A stretch of 64,000 nt of DNA from Archangium sp. GTDB taxonomy: Bacteria > Myxococcota > Myxococcia > Myxococcales > Myxococcaceae. Shown here piece by piece: positions 17,898 to 25,629 of the stretch (position 1 is the first letter of the stretch; the number at the start of each line of letters is the position of its first letter). The notes under the pieces are model-generated. The model was not told where the DNA came from. It worked only from the letters and a program-made list of their open reading frames with translations, and ran no database searches. The stretch lies in NCBI GenBank assembly GCA_030695565.1, contig JAUYRZ010000123.1:62001-126000 (forward strand), in the 5' to 3' direction. A program made the translations under genes and the position numbers.

Positions 17898-19081
17898 AAC
17901 GAGTTCTTCTCGCGCAGATCCTGCTGTTCGCCTCCAGCGCGGCCGCTCAACGCGTGCCCTGGACGATCGAGACCACCAGCATCGCCACCAACCAGGCGGG
18001 CGACCCGGCCTTCATGTCCGTGCCCGGGGCCGAGTTCATCATCGGCACCGACACCGCCGCGCTGGGCGTCTACGTGTGGCGGCCGGGTGGGGCGCCGACG
18101 GTGGTGCCCACCGGCATCGCCACCTCCGCCGACGCGCGCGGCTCGGTGTTGGTGGTCGCGTCGTTGGCCAGCAACTCGTTGCGCGTCTTCCAGGCCTCCA
18201 GCGCAGGGCTCACCGAGTTCACCCCGCCACAGAACTTCAACGTGCCCTCGCCCCGGCACGTCGCGCTGGCGCGGCGCCTCGACGGAGGGTTCGAGGTGTC
18301 CGTCGACACGTCGAGCTCGGTGCTCGAGCAGTACGCGATGCGAATTGCGGATGGTGGCGTCGACTTCACCCTGCTGCGGACGATCAACGTGGTCCAGGCG
18401 CCCTCCGGCATCGCGGTCGACGATCGCTCGGGCCTCCTCTACGTGGCCCAACCCACCCTCGGCATCATGACCGTCGATTCCAGCGGCAACCGCGATTTCC
18501 TGGTGTCCATCGACGGCGGGCAGCTCGGGGCGGCGGTCGGTGGCATCGAACTCTTCCTGGCTGCCAATGGAACCGCGTTGGTGCTCTCGGCTGCCCCCAA
18601 CGAGGGTGAGCTCAAGGTGCATGCGATGGATGGCCAGTTTCTGGCCACCCTTCAGTTCGCGAACCCCGACGGTGGGCCCGCCACGCTGCGGCCGAACTCG
18701 TTCGACGTGTTCGAGCTGCCGACGCCCACGTTCCCCCGCGGCGTGCTGGTGGTGCAGGACGAGCTGATGGCGAACTACAAGCTCGTCGATCTCGACGCGG
18801 TCGCCGCGGTCTTTCCGCTGCCCGCGCCCTTCCTTCCGGGCGCCGGCACACCGGGACCGGTCGATGGAGGAAGTGGCTCCGATGCCGGGGTCACCGATGG
18901 TGGTTCAGGGACGGGCATTGGGGGTGGGGGAGGGATGGGCTCGCCGCGCCCGAATCCGACCGTCGACCCGATGACGCCTTCGTGCGGTTGCACCGGCGGG
19001 CCCTTCGCCCTGCTTCCTGCGCTCTTTCTTCTGTGGTGCATTCGCAGACCTCGCCGTGGCTTCGACCTGACTCGCCCATGA
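17894..19081 (+). CDS. Phytase-like beta-propeller with C-terminal sorting tail
   Basis: The protein has 395 residues. A signal peptide (LLAQILLFASSAAAQ) precedes a region that begins TSIATNQAGDPAFMSVPGAE and continues FIIGTDTAALGVYVW. That opening resembles beta-propeller phytases, which remove phosphates from inositol hexakisphosphate using calcium. Later repeats (SGIAVDDRSGLLYVAQ, GGIELFLAANGTALVLSA) fit propeller blades. A Gly/Ser/Asp linker is followed by SCGCTGG, a hydrophobic stretch and RRPRR. This Cys-helix-Arg layout is that of MYXO-CTERM anchors, which implies surface attachment. Stop and next start overlap (ATGA). The phytase assignment is plausible, but calcium ligands were not verified residue by residue. 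Confidence 0.72.
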   Translation: MKRVLLAQILLFASSAAAQRVPWTIETTSIATNQAGDPAFMSVPGAEFIIGTDTAALGVYVWRPGGAPTVVPTGIATSADARGSVLVVASLASNSLRVFQASSAGLTEFTPPQNFNVPSPRHVALARRLDGGFEVSVDTSSSVLEQYAMRIADGGVDFTLLRTINVVQAPSGIAVDDRSGLLYVAQPTLGIMTVDSSGNRDFLVSIDGGQLGAAVGGIELFLAANGTALVLSAAPNEGELKVHAMDGQFLATLQFANPDGGPATLRPNSFDVFELPTPTFPRGVLVVQDELMANYKLVDLDAVAAVFPLPAPFLPGAGTPGPVDGGSGSDAGVTDGGSGTGIGGGGGMGSPRPNPTVDPMTPSCGCTGGPFALLPALFLLWCIRRPRRGFDLTRP

Positions 19082-20925
19082 ACAAACCCTCTCTCGTCCT
19101 CTGTGCGCTGATCCTTTCCTGCCAGACCACCCGCGAGGCCGAGCACCCGGCGGTTGCCCTCAAGGCCGAGGCCTCGTTGCCCGCCACGCCGGCGGTCTCC
19201 AATCAGCCGCTGAAGATCACCATCGTCGGCACCAACGACGTGCACGGCTGGGTGATGGGCATGATGGAGCGTTTCCCCCGCGGTGAGATCCGCTACGGCG
19301 GGGTGGCCACCTTCGCCGCCTACGTGCAGGCGCTGCGACAGGAGAACCCCAACGGCGTGGTGCTGGTCGACGCCGGCGACATGTTCCAGGGCACCCTGGT
19401 GTCGAACCTCACCGAAGGCAGCGTGGTGATCGAGGCCTTCAACAAGCTCGGCTACGACGCGGCGACCATCGGCAACCACGAGTTCGACTACGGCCCGGTG
19501 GGCCCCATCTCGGCGGCCACGCAGCCCGCCATGGATCCCTTCGGGGCGCTCAAGGCGCGCATCGCCGAGGCCAAGTTTCCGCTGCTCTCCACCAACATCT
19601 ACGAGGCGAACAAGGAAGGCACGCGCCCTTCATGGCTGCCCAGCGACGGCACCATCATCATCGAGCGCCACGGCCTGAAGATCGGCGTGTTCGGCTTGAC
19701 CACGCCGCAGACGCCCACGGTCACGCTCCCCATCAACGTGCAGACCATCAAGTTCCGCCCCCTGGGCTCCGAGGCCCTGGCCGCCGCGACGCGCCTGCGG
19801 GAGAAGGGCGCCGACCTGGTGGTGGCCGTGGTGCATGCCGGTGGCCGCTGCGACGACTGCTCGAAGAAAGAAGACCTGAGCAGCTGCGACCTCGACGCCG
19901 GTGAAATCTTCGAGATGATGAAGGGCCTGCCCGAAGGCACGCTCGACGCGGTGGTGGCCGGTCACTCGCACCAGCAGATCGGTCACCTGGTCAACGGCAC
20001 GCCCGTGATGCAGAGCTGGGCGCTGGGCCGCTACTTCGGGATCATCGAGCTGGCCATCGACCCGAAGACGAAGAAGGTGATTCCGGGGCGCACGCAGATC
20101 AACTCGGGCATCGAGATCTGCGAGACCTGGGACATCGAGACCAAGAGCTGCGATCCCAAGAAGCTGCGCGCGCGCGCGGATCAGGTGACCCCGGCGTCGA
20201 CGAAGTTCCGCGGGCAGATCATCCGCCCTGATCAGACCGTGCTCCAGTCGATGCAGCCGGCCGAGCAGGCGATCACCGAGCTGCAGCAGAAGGCGCTGGG
20301 GCTCACCGTGCCCAAGGCGCTGGGCCGGGTGTACGAAGGAGAAAGCGAGCTGGGCAGCTTCCTCGCCGACTCCCTGCGCGCCATGTCGAAGACCGACATC
20401 GCCTTGATGAACCCGGGCGGCCTGCGCGCGGATCTGAAGGAGGGCCCGCTCACCTACGGCGCCGTCTACGAGGTGGTGCCCTTCGACAACGCGGTGGCCA
20501 TTCTCGAGCTCACCGGCGAGCAGCTCGATCGGCTGCTCACCGCGGCCTACGGCTCGAAGAAGGGCGTCTTCCAGGTCTCCGGTCTCGAGGTGAAGCTCAG
20601 CCGCTGCGTGGTGCCCGATCGCCTGCGCGGCTTCACGCTGTCCGGCGGCAAGAAGATCGACCCGACGAAGAAGTACAAGGTCGCGTTGCCCGACTTCCTC
20701 GCGCGCGGGGGTGACGGCCTGGCGCCGGTGCTCGCCACCATCGATCCGGCCCAGGTCGATCTCGCCGAGAACAAGGGCACCAACCTGCGCGACGATCTGA
20801 TCTCCTGGTGGCAGACGAAGAAGGAGACCTTCAAGCCGCCCAGGAGCGGCCGGGTCACCTTCGTCGACTCGGGCGAGACCTGCAGCACGGCCACCCGCAC
20901 CGATACCAGCGCCACCGTCCCGTAA
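19078..20925 (+). CDS. 5'-nucleotidase/UshA-family lipoprotein
   Basis: The protein has 615 residues. The N-terminus ends in a lipobox (ALILSC, Cys15). The metallophosphatase domain has all signature blocks: TNDVHG, DAGDMFQG, GNHEFDYG and VVAGHSH. A C-terminal nucleotidase domain (from about 410) has the substrate-binding MNPGGLRADL and EVVPFDNAVA motifs. The family hydrolyses nucleotides to nucleoside and phosphate, here probably at the cell surface. An extra Cys-rich insert (CDDCSKKEDLSSCDLD) lies between blocks. It is last in an overlapping four-gene operon with a phytase-like propeller, which fits organic phosphate scavenging. The upstream open frame is discounted because the ATG overlaps the preceding stop. 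Confidence 0.92.
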   Translation: MNKPSLVLCALILSCQTTREAEHPAVALKAEASLPATPAVSNQPLKITIVGTNDVHGWVMGMMERFPRGEIRYGGVATFAAYVQALRQENPNGVVLVDAGDMFQGTLVSNLTEGSVVIEAFNKLGYDAATIGNHEFDYGPVGPISAATQPAMDPFGALKARIAEAKFPLLSTNIYEANKEGTRPSWLPSDGTIIIERHGLKIGVFGLTTPQTPTVTLPINVQTIKFRPLGSEALAAATRLREKGADLVVAVVHAGGRCDDCSKKEDLSSCDLDAGEIFEMMKGLPEGTLDAVVAGHSHQQIGHLVNGTPVMQSWALGRYFGIIELAIDPKTKKVIPGRTQINSGIEICETWDIETKSCDPKKLRARADQVTPASTKFRGQIIRPDQTVLQSMQPAEQAITELQQKALGLTVPKALGRVYEGESELGSFLADSLRAMSKTDIALMNPGGLRADLKEGPLTYGAVYEVVPFDNAVAILELTGEQLDRLLTAAYGSKKGVFQVSGLEVKLSRCVVPDRLRGFTLSGGKKIDPTKKYKVALPDFLARGGDGLAPVLATIDPAQVDLAENKGTNLRDDLISWWQTKKETFKPPRSGRVTFVDSGETCSTATRTDTSATVP

Positions 20926-20950
20926 TCCTGGGTCGGGGAGTGGAGTGACC

Positions 20951-20968
20951 TCACATGACAATATGTGA
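20951..20968. promoter_or_regulatory. Operator-like palindrome TCACAT-N6-ATGTGA
   Basis: A perfect six-base inverted repeat with a six-base spacer lies in the 122-bp gap before the zinc-ribbon gene. Its size and symmetry fit a dimeric regulator site. No T-run follows, so it is not a terminator. The regulator is unknown. Confidence 0.3.
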
Positions 20969-21047
20969 CAGGGTACTTTTCAAACCCTCGACATCTGGTT
21001 AAGAAATCCATCTGGAGCCGATTTTCCGGGCTCGGAGGAGATTTCAG

Positions 21048-21449
21048 GTGCTCTACAAAGTCACGCCGCTGCTCACCCCGGTCGAGGCCAAGAAGCCGGC
21101 GACCGATCCCGACGCACCTCCCAAAGAAGCCCGGAAACGCCGCAAGTCGGCCGTTTTTGATGCCGAGGGCAACGAGGTGCTCATCACCATGATGTGCCTC
21201 AAGTGCCGGCAGATGAAGCCGCTGGGCATGTTCGGCCTTCGCAAGATGGCCGACGGCGCGATCCGCAACCAGCCCTGGTGCCGCACCTGCCGGTCGGGCG
21301 CGGGCGCCGTGAAGAAGAAGAATGAAGAGCTCGAGCAGGTGGTCGCCGAGGCGCCCGTGGTCGAAGTGGCGCCCGTCGTCGCTCCCGAGCCCGTGCGCCG
21401 TGAGCTCAGCCCGCTCGAAGAGCTGATGGCCGGCCCCTCGCTGGTCTGA
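21048..21449 (+). CDS. Small zinc-ribbon-like protein
   Basis: The protein has 133 residues. The GTG start follows GGAGGAG by about 7 nt. The basic N-terminal third (KEARKRRKS) precedes two Cys pairs, MCLKCRQ and WCRTCRS, about 26 residues apart, as in a treble-clef or zinc-ribbon module. The spacer reads MKPLGMFGLRKMADGAIRNQ, resembling HNH-adjacent zinc fingers. The C-terminal third is Glu/Val/Pro-rich and ends in SPLEELMAGPS. Nucleic acid or protein binding is inferred. An intrinsic terminator lies 28 nt downstream, so it is monocistronic. Confidence 0.75.
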   Translation: MLYKVTPLLTPVEAKKPATDPDAPPKEARKRRKSAVFDAEGNEVLITMMCLKCRQMKPLGMFGLRKMADGAIRNQPWCRTCRSGAGAVKKKNEELEQVVAEAPVVEVAPVVAPEPVRRELSPLEELMAGPSLV

Positions 21450-21476
21450 GGTTTCTTCAAAGGCTGCAGAAACACC

Positions 21477-21508
21477 GAAGCCCCGCCTCCGTGAGGAAGC
21501 GGGGCTTC
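21477..21508 (+). terminator. Strong hairpin terminator between zinc-ribbon gene and tRNA
   Basis: The 10-bp stem GAAGCCCCGC/GCGGGGCTTC, extended by TCC/GGA pairing, is followed on the plus strand by AGTATTTTC. It lies 28 nt after the zinc-ribbon stop. It may also stop transcription from the tRNA on the other strand. Confidence 0.8.
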
Positions 21509-21533
21509 AGTATTTTCAAAACCTGCTGCGTTG

Positions 21534-21606
<73 letters not shown>

Positions 21607-21741
21607 ATATGCAGGGCCCCGACGTCGCAGCGGGCGGGCGGCTGACTACGTGTTTCAGGGGCCACCTGTCAAGGACGAGAATTACGCCGTCTAGACATTT
21701 GACGCGGACAGACGCAGGTGCAAAAAACCTCAACCTTTCCG

Positions 21742-24153
21742 ATGCCTCCTGTGACGAAGACTTTGAGCCCGGCCGAGCTCGCAAAACTAGAGCATGCCTT
21801 CGCGACTGATCCTGGATCAGAGGCTTACAAGCCTCTGGCCGAGGCGTATCTCGGCATGGGCCGATTCATGGAGGCGATGGTCGTCTGTAAGAAGGGCGTC
21901 AAAGCCCATCCATCGCTGCCTGACCCCCGGGTGCTGCTGGCCCGCGTCTACGCGGAGCAGGGGAAAGACAAGAAGGCCCTCGAAGAGTTGACCGGCGCGC
22001 TTCAGGTCTCCCCGACCGACAAGGTCGCGCTGCGCATGATGGGCTCGTTGCAGATCAAGGGCGGCGACGCCGCGGTCGGCAAAGAGAACCTGCTCAAGGC
22101 GTGGTCCACCGACGGCGCTGATGCCGAGACGATCGAGCTGATGGAGAAGAACGGCGTTTCCGTTCCCAAGCCCGCTGCGCCTCCGCCGCCTCCTGCGCCG
22201 GTGGCCGCGCCGCCGGTGCTCGCGCCTGTCGCCAGCGTTCAGGCCGAACAGGCCTCCGTGGTGATCGGCGACGACGCCCCCGCGCCGCGCCCCCCGCCCT
22301 CGCAGAAAAAGGCGCCTCAGGTGCTGCAGCGGCCTGCCCAGCGTGCGGCGCCCCCGCCGCGCCGTTCGAACGCCGGTGAACGTTCTGACACCGGCGAGCT
22401 GAGCGGCGAGTTCAGCCAGGGCTTCGAGAGCTCCGAGCTGTCGAGCTCAGGCGGTCGCCGCCCCGGCAAGCGCAGCAATGGCCAGAAGGCCCTCTTCTTC
22501 CTGCTCCTGTTCGTGGTGCCGGTCAGCGGCGCGGCCTACTGGGGTTGGGGTCAGTACAAGGGCAAGTTGGTCCGCGAGGCGAACGCCGCCATCGGCGAGG
22601 CCACCAAGCTGGTGAAGGCCGACACCTTCAAGGGTTACGAAGAGGCGATCACCAAGGCGCAGTTCGCGCTCGACCTCGACGCCAACGACACCACCAACCG
22701 CAACGCGCGCGGCCTGCTGGCCTACGCGTACACGATTCGTTGGGGCGAACACCTGCATGAAGAGTCGAACCGCGAGAACGCCGAGAAGAACATTCAGGCC
22801 GGCCTCGCGCTGAAGGAGAACTCGGCCTACCTGCACGCCGCCGAGGCGATGTTCGACTTCTACAGCGGCAAGACGGCCGACGGCCTGACCGCCATCGAAG
22901 AGCGCATCAAGACGGCCGAGGCCGACAAGAAGAACGTCTCGATCTACTACCTGACGCGCGGCATCCTGCAGATGAACAACGGTGACCTCGAGGCGGCCAA
23001 GGAGTCGCTCGATCACGCGCAGGCCATCGCGAGCGACGATCCCCGCGTGTACATCTCGCTGGGCAACCTGCACCGCCGCCGCGGCAACGACGCCAGCGCG
23101 CTGTCTGCGTTCAACGTCGCGCTCGATCGCACCCGCAAGTCGCACCCCGAAGGGCTGCTCGGCACGGCGAACCTGATCCTCGATCAGTCTGAACCGCAGA
23201 AGGGCTACTGCCTGGCGGCCACCTACGTGAAGGCGCTCCAGGGCATGGCCGATACGGCCGCGCCTCGGCAGTTGGCCACCAATGCGTTCGTGCGCGCGCT
23301 GATGATCAGCCGCGTCTCGCGCGACATCCCGCTCTACAGCGACAAGGCGTTCCAGAAGGAACTCGAAGACTGCACCGGCGTGAAGCCCGACGCGGCCCAG
23401 GCGGCCAAAGACGTCGAGGCTGCTGAGAAGGATGGCCTCGCGCTCGACCGCAACAACCCCGAGCTGCTCCTCATTCGCGGCCGCCGGCTTGCGTACGAGA
23501 ACAAGCTCGACGACGCGGCCAAGCAGATTCAGCTCGCCATCGACCAGAACGCGAAGGCCTCGCACTTCCACGTGGAGCTCGCGAAGGTGCTGATGAAGAA
23601 GGAAGGCGGCGAAGCGGCCACCGAAGAGGCGCTCAAGAAGGCGCTCTCGCTGGTGCCTGGCAGCCCCAAGCTCCTCTCGATGCTCGGCCAGGTGCAGTAC
23701 CGCCAGAAGAAGATGGATGCGGCGCGCGACACTTTGGAGAAGGCGATCGCCGACACCAAGACCCGCAATCCTGAAGCGCGTTTCCTGCTCGGGAAGATCT
23801 ACCGCGACGAAAAGAAGGATCTCGGCAAGGCGGCAGAGCTGCTCAAGAAGGCGGGCGAGGAATACTTCGCTGATCCTCCGATGGCGTCGGTCGCTTACGA
23901 CGAGCTGGGCGCGACCTACGAGCTCAAGCAGGACAAGGACGGCGCCGACTCGGCGTACCAGCGCGCACTCAACGCTGACAAAGACAACGCCGCCGCCTAC
24001 TGCCACTACGCGCGTTTCCTCGGCAAAGACCCCAAGATGAAGGACAAGACGAAGACGCTCGCTTCTGAAGCGCTCCGCCTGGCCCCTCGTGATGGGTGTG
24101 CAGACGAGATGCGCAGCCTCGGCGGTACGGTCACCGCGCAGGGCGGCGGCTGA
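21742..24153 (+). CDS. TPR-repeat membrane protein
   Basis: About 803 residues from the ATG at 21742; a GTG at 21718 would add eight residues. Residues 1-140 contain tetratricopeptide-like helices (AEAYLGMGRFMEAMVVCKKG). A Pro/Ala-rich linker (about 140-235) follows, then one membrane helix (ALFFLLLFVVPVSGAAYWGW, near 250). The long second half contains many TPR units (YISLGNLHRRRGNDASALSAF and ARFLLGKIYRDEKKDLGKA are examples). The layout puts a small TPR domain in the cytoplasm and a large one in the periplasm, as in some envelope-assembly and motility scaffolds. No catalytic motif is seen, and I cannot name an orthologue. Confidence 0.82.
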   Translation: MPPVTKTLSPAELAKLEHAFATDPGSEAYKPLAEAYLGMGRFMEAMVVCKKGVKAHPSLPDPRVLLARVYAEQGKDKKALEELTGALQVSPTDKVALRMMGSLQIKGGDAAVGKENLLKAWSTDGADAETIELMEKNGVSVPKPAAPPPPPAPVAAPPVLAPVASVQAEQASVVIGDDAPAPRPPPSQKKAPQVLQRPAQRAAPPPRRSNAGERSDTGELSGEFSQGFESSELSSSGGRRPGKRSNGQKALFFLLLFVVPVSGAAYWGWGQYKGKLVREANAAIGEATKLVKADTFKGYEEAITKAQFALDLDANDTTNRNARGLLAYAYTIRWGEHLHEESNRENAEKNIQAGLALKENSAYLHAAEAMFDFYSGKTADGLTAIEERIKTAEADKKNVSIYYLTRGILQMNNGDLEAAKESLDHAQAIASDDPRVYISLGNLHRRRGNDASALSAFNVALDRTRKSHPEGLLGTANLILDQSEPQKGYCLAATYVKALQGMADTAAPRQLATNAFVRALMISRVSRDIPLYSDKAFQKELEDCTGVKPDAAQAAKDVEAAEKDGLALDRNNPELLLIRGRRLAYENKLDDAAKQIQLAIDQNAKASHFHVELAKVLMKKEGGEAATEEALKKALSLVPGSPKLLSMLGQVQYRQKKMDAARDTLEKAIADTKTRNPEARFLLGKIYRDEKKDLGKAAELLKKAGEEYFADPPMASVAYDELGATYELKQDKDGADSAYQRALNADKDNAAAYCHYARFLGKDPKMKDKTKTLASEALRLAPRDGCADEMRSLGGTVTAQGGG

Positions 24154-24213
24154 AGCCATCAGTTGGGCTGCTGCGCCCCGCTTGTGTGAGCTGACGAGCC
24201 GCGATACCTGTGA

Positions 24214-25119
24214 TTGGCCGTGAAGGTCGAACCGTTGAGCGCACCGATGGTTTCAACCACCCGCTCGCTGGGCGACGTGGTGGGCGATTACGTCGCGCTC
24301 ACCAAACCGCGCCTCTCGGGGCTGGTGCTCTTCACCGCGGCCGGCGGCATGTGGCTCTCGGACAAGTCCCTCGACTGGAAGACCTGGCTCTTCGCGATGC
24401 TGGGCACCGCGGGCACGGTCGGCTCGGCCAACACCATCAACTGCGTCATCGAGCGTGACTCAGACCGCTTCATGGCGCGCACCGCCAAGCGGCCGCTCCC
24501 CGGGCAGCGCATGGAGTCGAAACACGCGCTCGTGTTTGCCGTGGTGCTGGGGCTCATCTCGCTGCCGATGCTGGCGTTGGGCGTGAACGTTCTGACCGGC
24601 GTGCTGGGGCTCCTGGCGCTGGCCAGCTACGCGTTCGTGTACACGCCGATGAAGTCGCGCACGCGCTTCGCGATGCAGGTCGGGGCGTTCCCCGGAGCCT
24701 TGCCTCCGCTCATGGGCTGGACGGCCGCGACCGGGCGCATCGAGCTGCCGGGGCTGGTGCTCTTCGCGATCCTCTTCGTCTGGCAGCTGCCGCACTTCAT
24801 CGCCATCGCCCTGTTCCGCAAGAGTGAGTACCGGGCGGCGGGGTTGACCAGCTTGCCGCTGGAAAAGGGCGACGACACCGCGCGGCTGCATGCGGTCGGT
24901 TACGTGGCGGTGCTGCTGCCCATCTCTGTGGCGCCGTACTTCGTGGGCGTCGCCGGGTGGCTGTACCTGGTGGTGGCCGGGGTGCTGGGGGCTGTTTTTC
25001 TGACGGTGGCGATCCGCGGATGGCTGGGCAAGCGGGGTGATGTGTGGGCCCGCCAACTGTTCATGACCTCGTTGCTCTACCTCACGGGCCTTTTCGCGGC
25101 GCTGGGTCTGGGGAGCTGA
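24214..25119 (+). CDS. ctaB: Protoheme IX farnesyltransferase (haem O synthase)
   Basis: This inner-membrane UbiA-family prenyltransferase adds farnesyl to haem B, making haem O for terminal oxidases. The family motif with two Asp is present as NTINCVIERDSDRFMARTAKRP near residue 75-95 (given here in part), with ALTKPRLSGLVL before it and YTPMKSRT and FVWQLPHFIAIA later. Seven to nine hydrophobic helices fit the family, and 301 residues is typical. The start is uncertain: TTG at 24214, GTG at 24220 or ATG at 24247, with no clear ribosome site. The stop is followed by a perfect hairpin. No oxidase subunit genes are adjacent. Confidence 0.93.
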   Translation: MAVKVEPLSAPMVSTTRSLGDVVGDYVALTKPRLSGLVLFTAAGGMWLSDKSLDWKTWLFAMLGTAGTVGSANTINCVIERDSDRFMARTAKRPLPGQRMESKHALVFAVVLGLISLPMLALGVNVLTGVLGLLALASYAFVYTPMKSRTRFAMQVGAFPGALPPLMGWTAATGRIELPGLVLFAILFVWQLPHFIAIALFRKSEYRAAGLTSLPLEKGDDTARLHAVGYVAVLLPISVAPYFVGVAGWLYLVVAGVLGAVFLTVAIRGWLGKRGDVWARQLFMTSLLYLTGLFAALGLGS

Positions 25120-25121
25120 CA

Positions 25122-25144
25122 CCTGGGTCATGAAGTGACCCAGG
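25122..25144 (+). terminator. Hairpin after haem O synthase
   Basis: A perfect nine-base inverted repeat CCTGGGTCA/TGACCCAGG with a TGAAG loop starts 3 nt after the ctaB stop. It lacks a T-run, so it could be a weak or Rho-assisted terminator or a transcript-stabilising hairpin. Confidence 0.5.
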
Positions 25145-25218
25145 GTTGAGGTCGTTGACCCGGGGCTTGTCTCACTCACCCTGTCCGACTACATGAACGG
25201 CCTCGCAGGTGGGGGCCG

Positions 25219-25581
25219 GTGCCTGCGCGATCCGTGATGGTCACAACCTTCAAGAACATGGCGGAAAATGGCAGTTTGCCGAAGCGGAGGGCTGTGTCGT
25301 TGAACGACGTGCCACGGGTGCACGGTGACACAGCGTTGCAGAAGGTGGGAGGGCGATGGGTCGCCGCTACTCCGGACGACCAATTGCATAGCTTCGAGGG
25401 CGCCGACGGGGTGGTGTCGGAGGTGGGCGAGCGGATCGTCGAGTTGATCGACGGGAAACGCTCGGTGGAGCAGATCATCGCGACACTGCTGAACGAGTTC
25501 GACGTACCGCGCGAGGTGGCGGAGTCAGACACCTTGGGTTTCATTGGGTTGTTGGCCGACAAACACGTTCTGTCCCTCTGA
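25219..25581 (+). CDS. PqqD-like (RiPP recognition element family) protein
   Basis: The protein has 120 residues. The C-terminal 75 follow the PqqD pattern: a WVAATPDDQLHSFEGADGVVSEVGERI strand-helix part, here split, then IVELIDGKRSVEQIIATLLNEFDV and a closing helix with GFIGLLADKHVL. PqqD-like proteins bind leader peptides of ribosomally made, modified peptides. The GTG start at 25219 follows GGGGGCC; ATGs at 25237 and 25258 would shorten a non-conserved basic tail. The stop is 48 nt before the lipoprotein start used here. The same transcript ends in a Cys-rich peptide gene, the kind of partner expected. No radical SAM or other modifying enzyme is adjacent. Confidence 0.72.
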   Translation: MPARSVMVTTFKNMAENGSLPKRRAVSLNDVPRVHGDTALQKVGGRWVAATPDDQLHSFEGADGVVSEVGERIVELIDGKRSVEQIIATLLNEFDVPREVAESDTLGFIGLLADKHVLSL

Positions 25582-25629
25582 ATCTTCGGGGTGGCGCAGG
25601 GCACTACTGAGTTGGGAGCGGGTGCGCAC

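Noticed and set aside
22447-24159. A 570-codon frame opposite the TPR gene
   Set aside because: Antisense shadow; the TPR frame has clear repeats and a membrane helix.
25219-25581. True pqqD of pyrroloquinoline quinone synthesis
   Set aside because: No pqqA, pqqB, pqqC or pqqE is nearby, and the partner is a surface lipoprotein.
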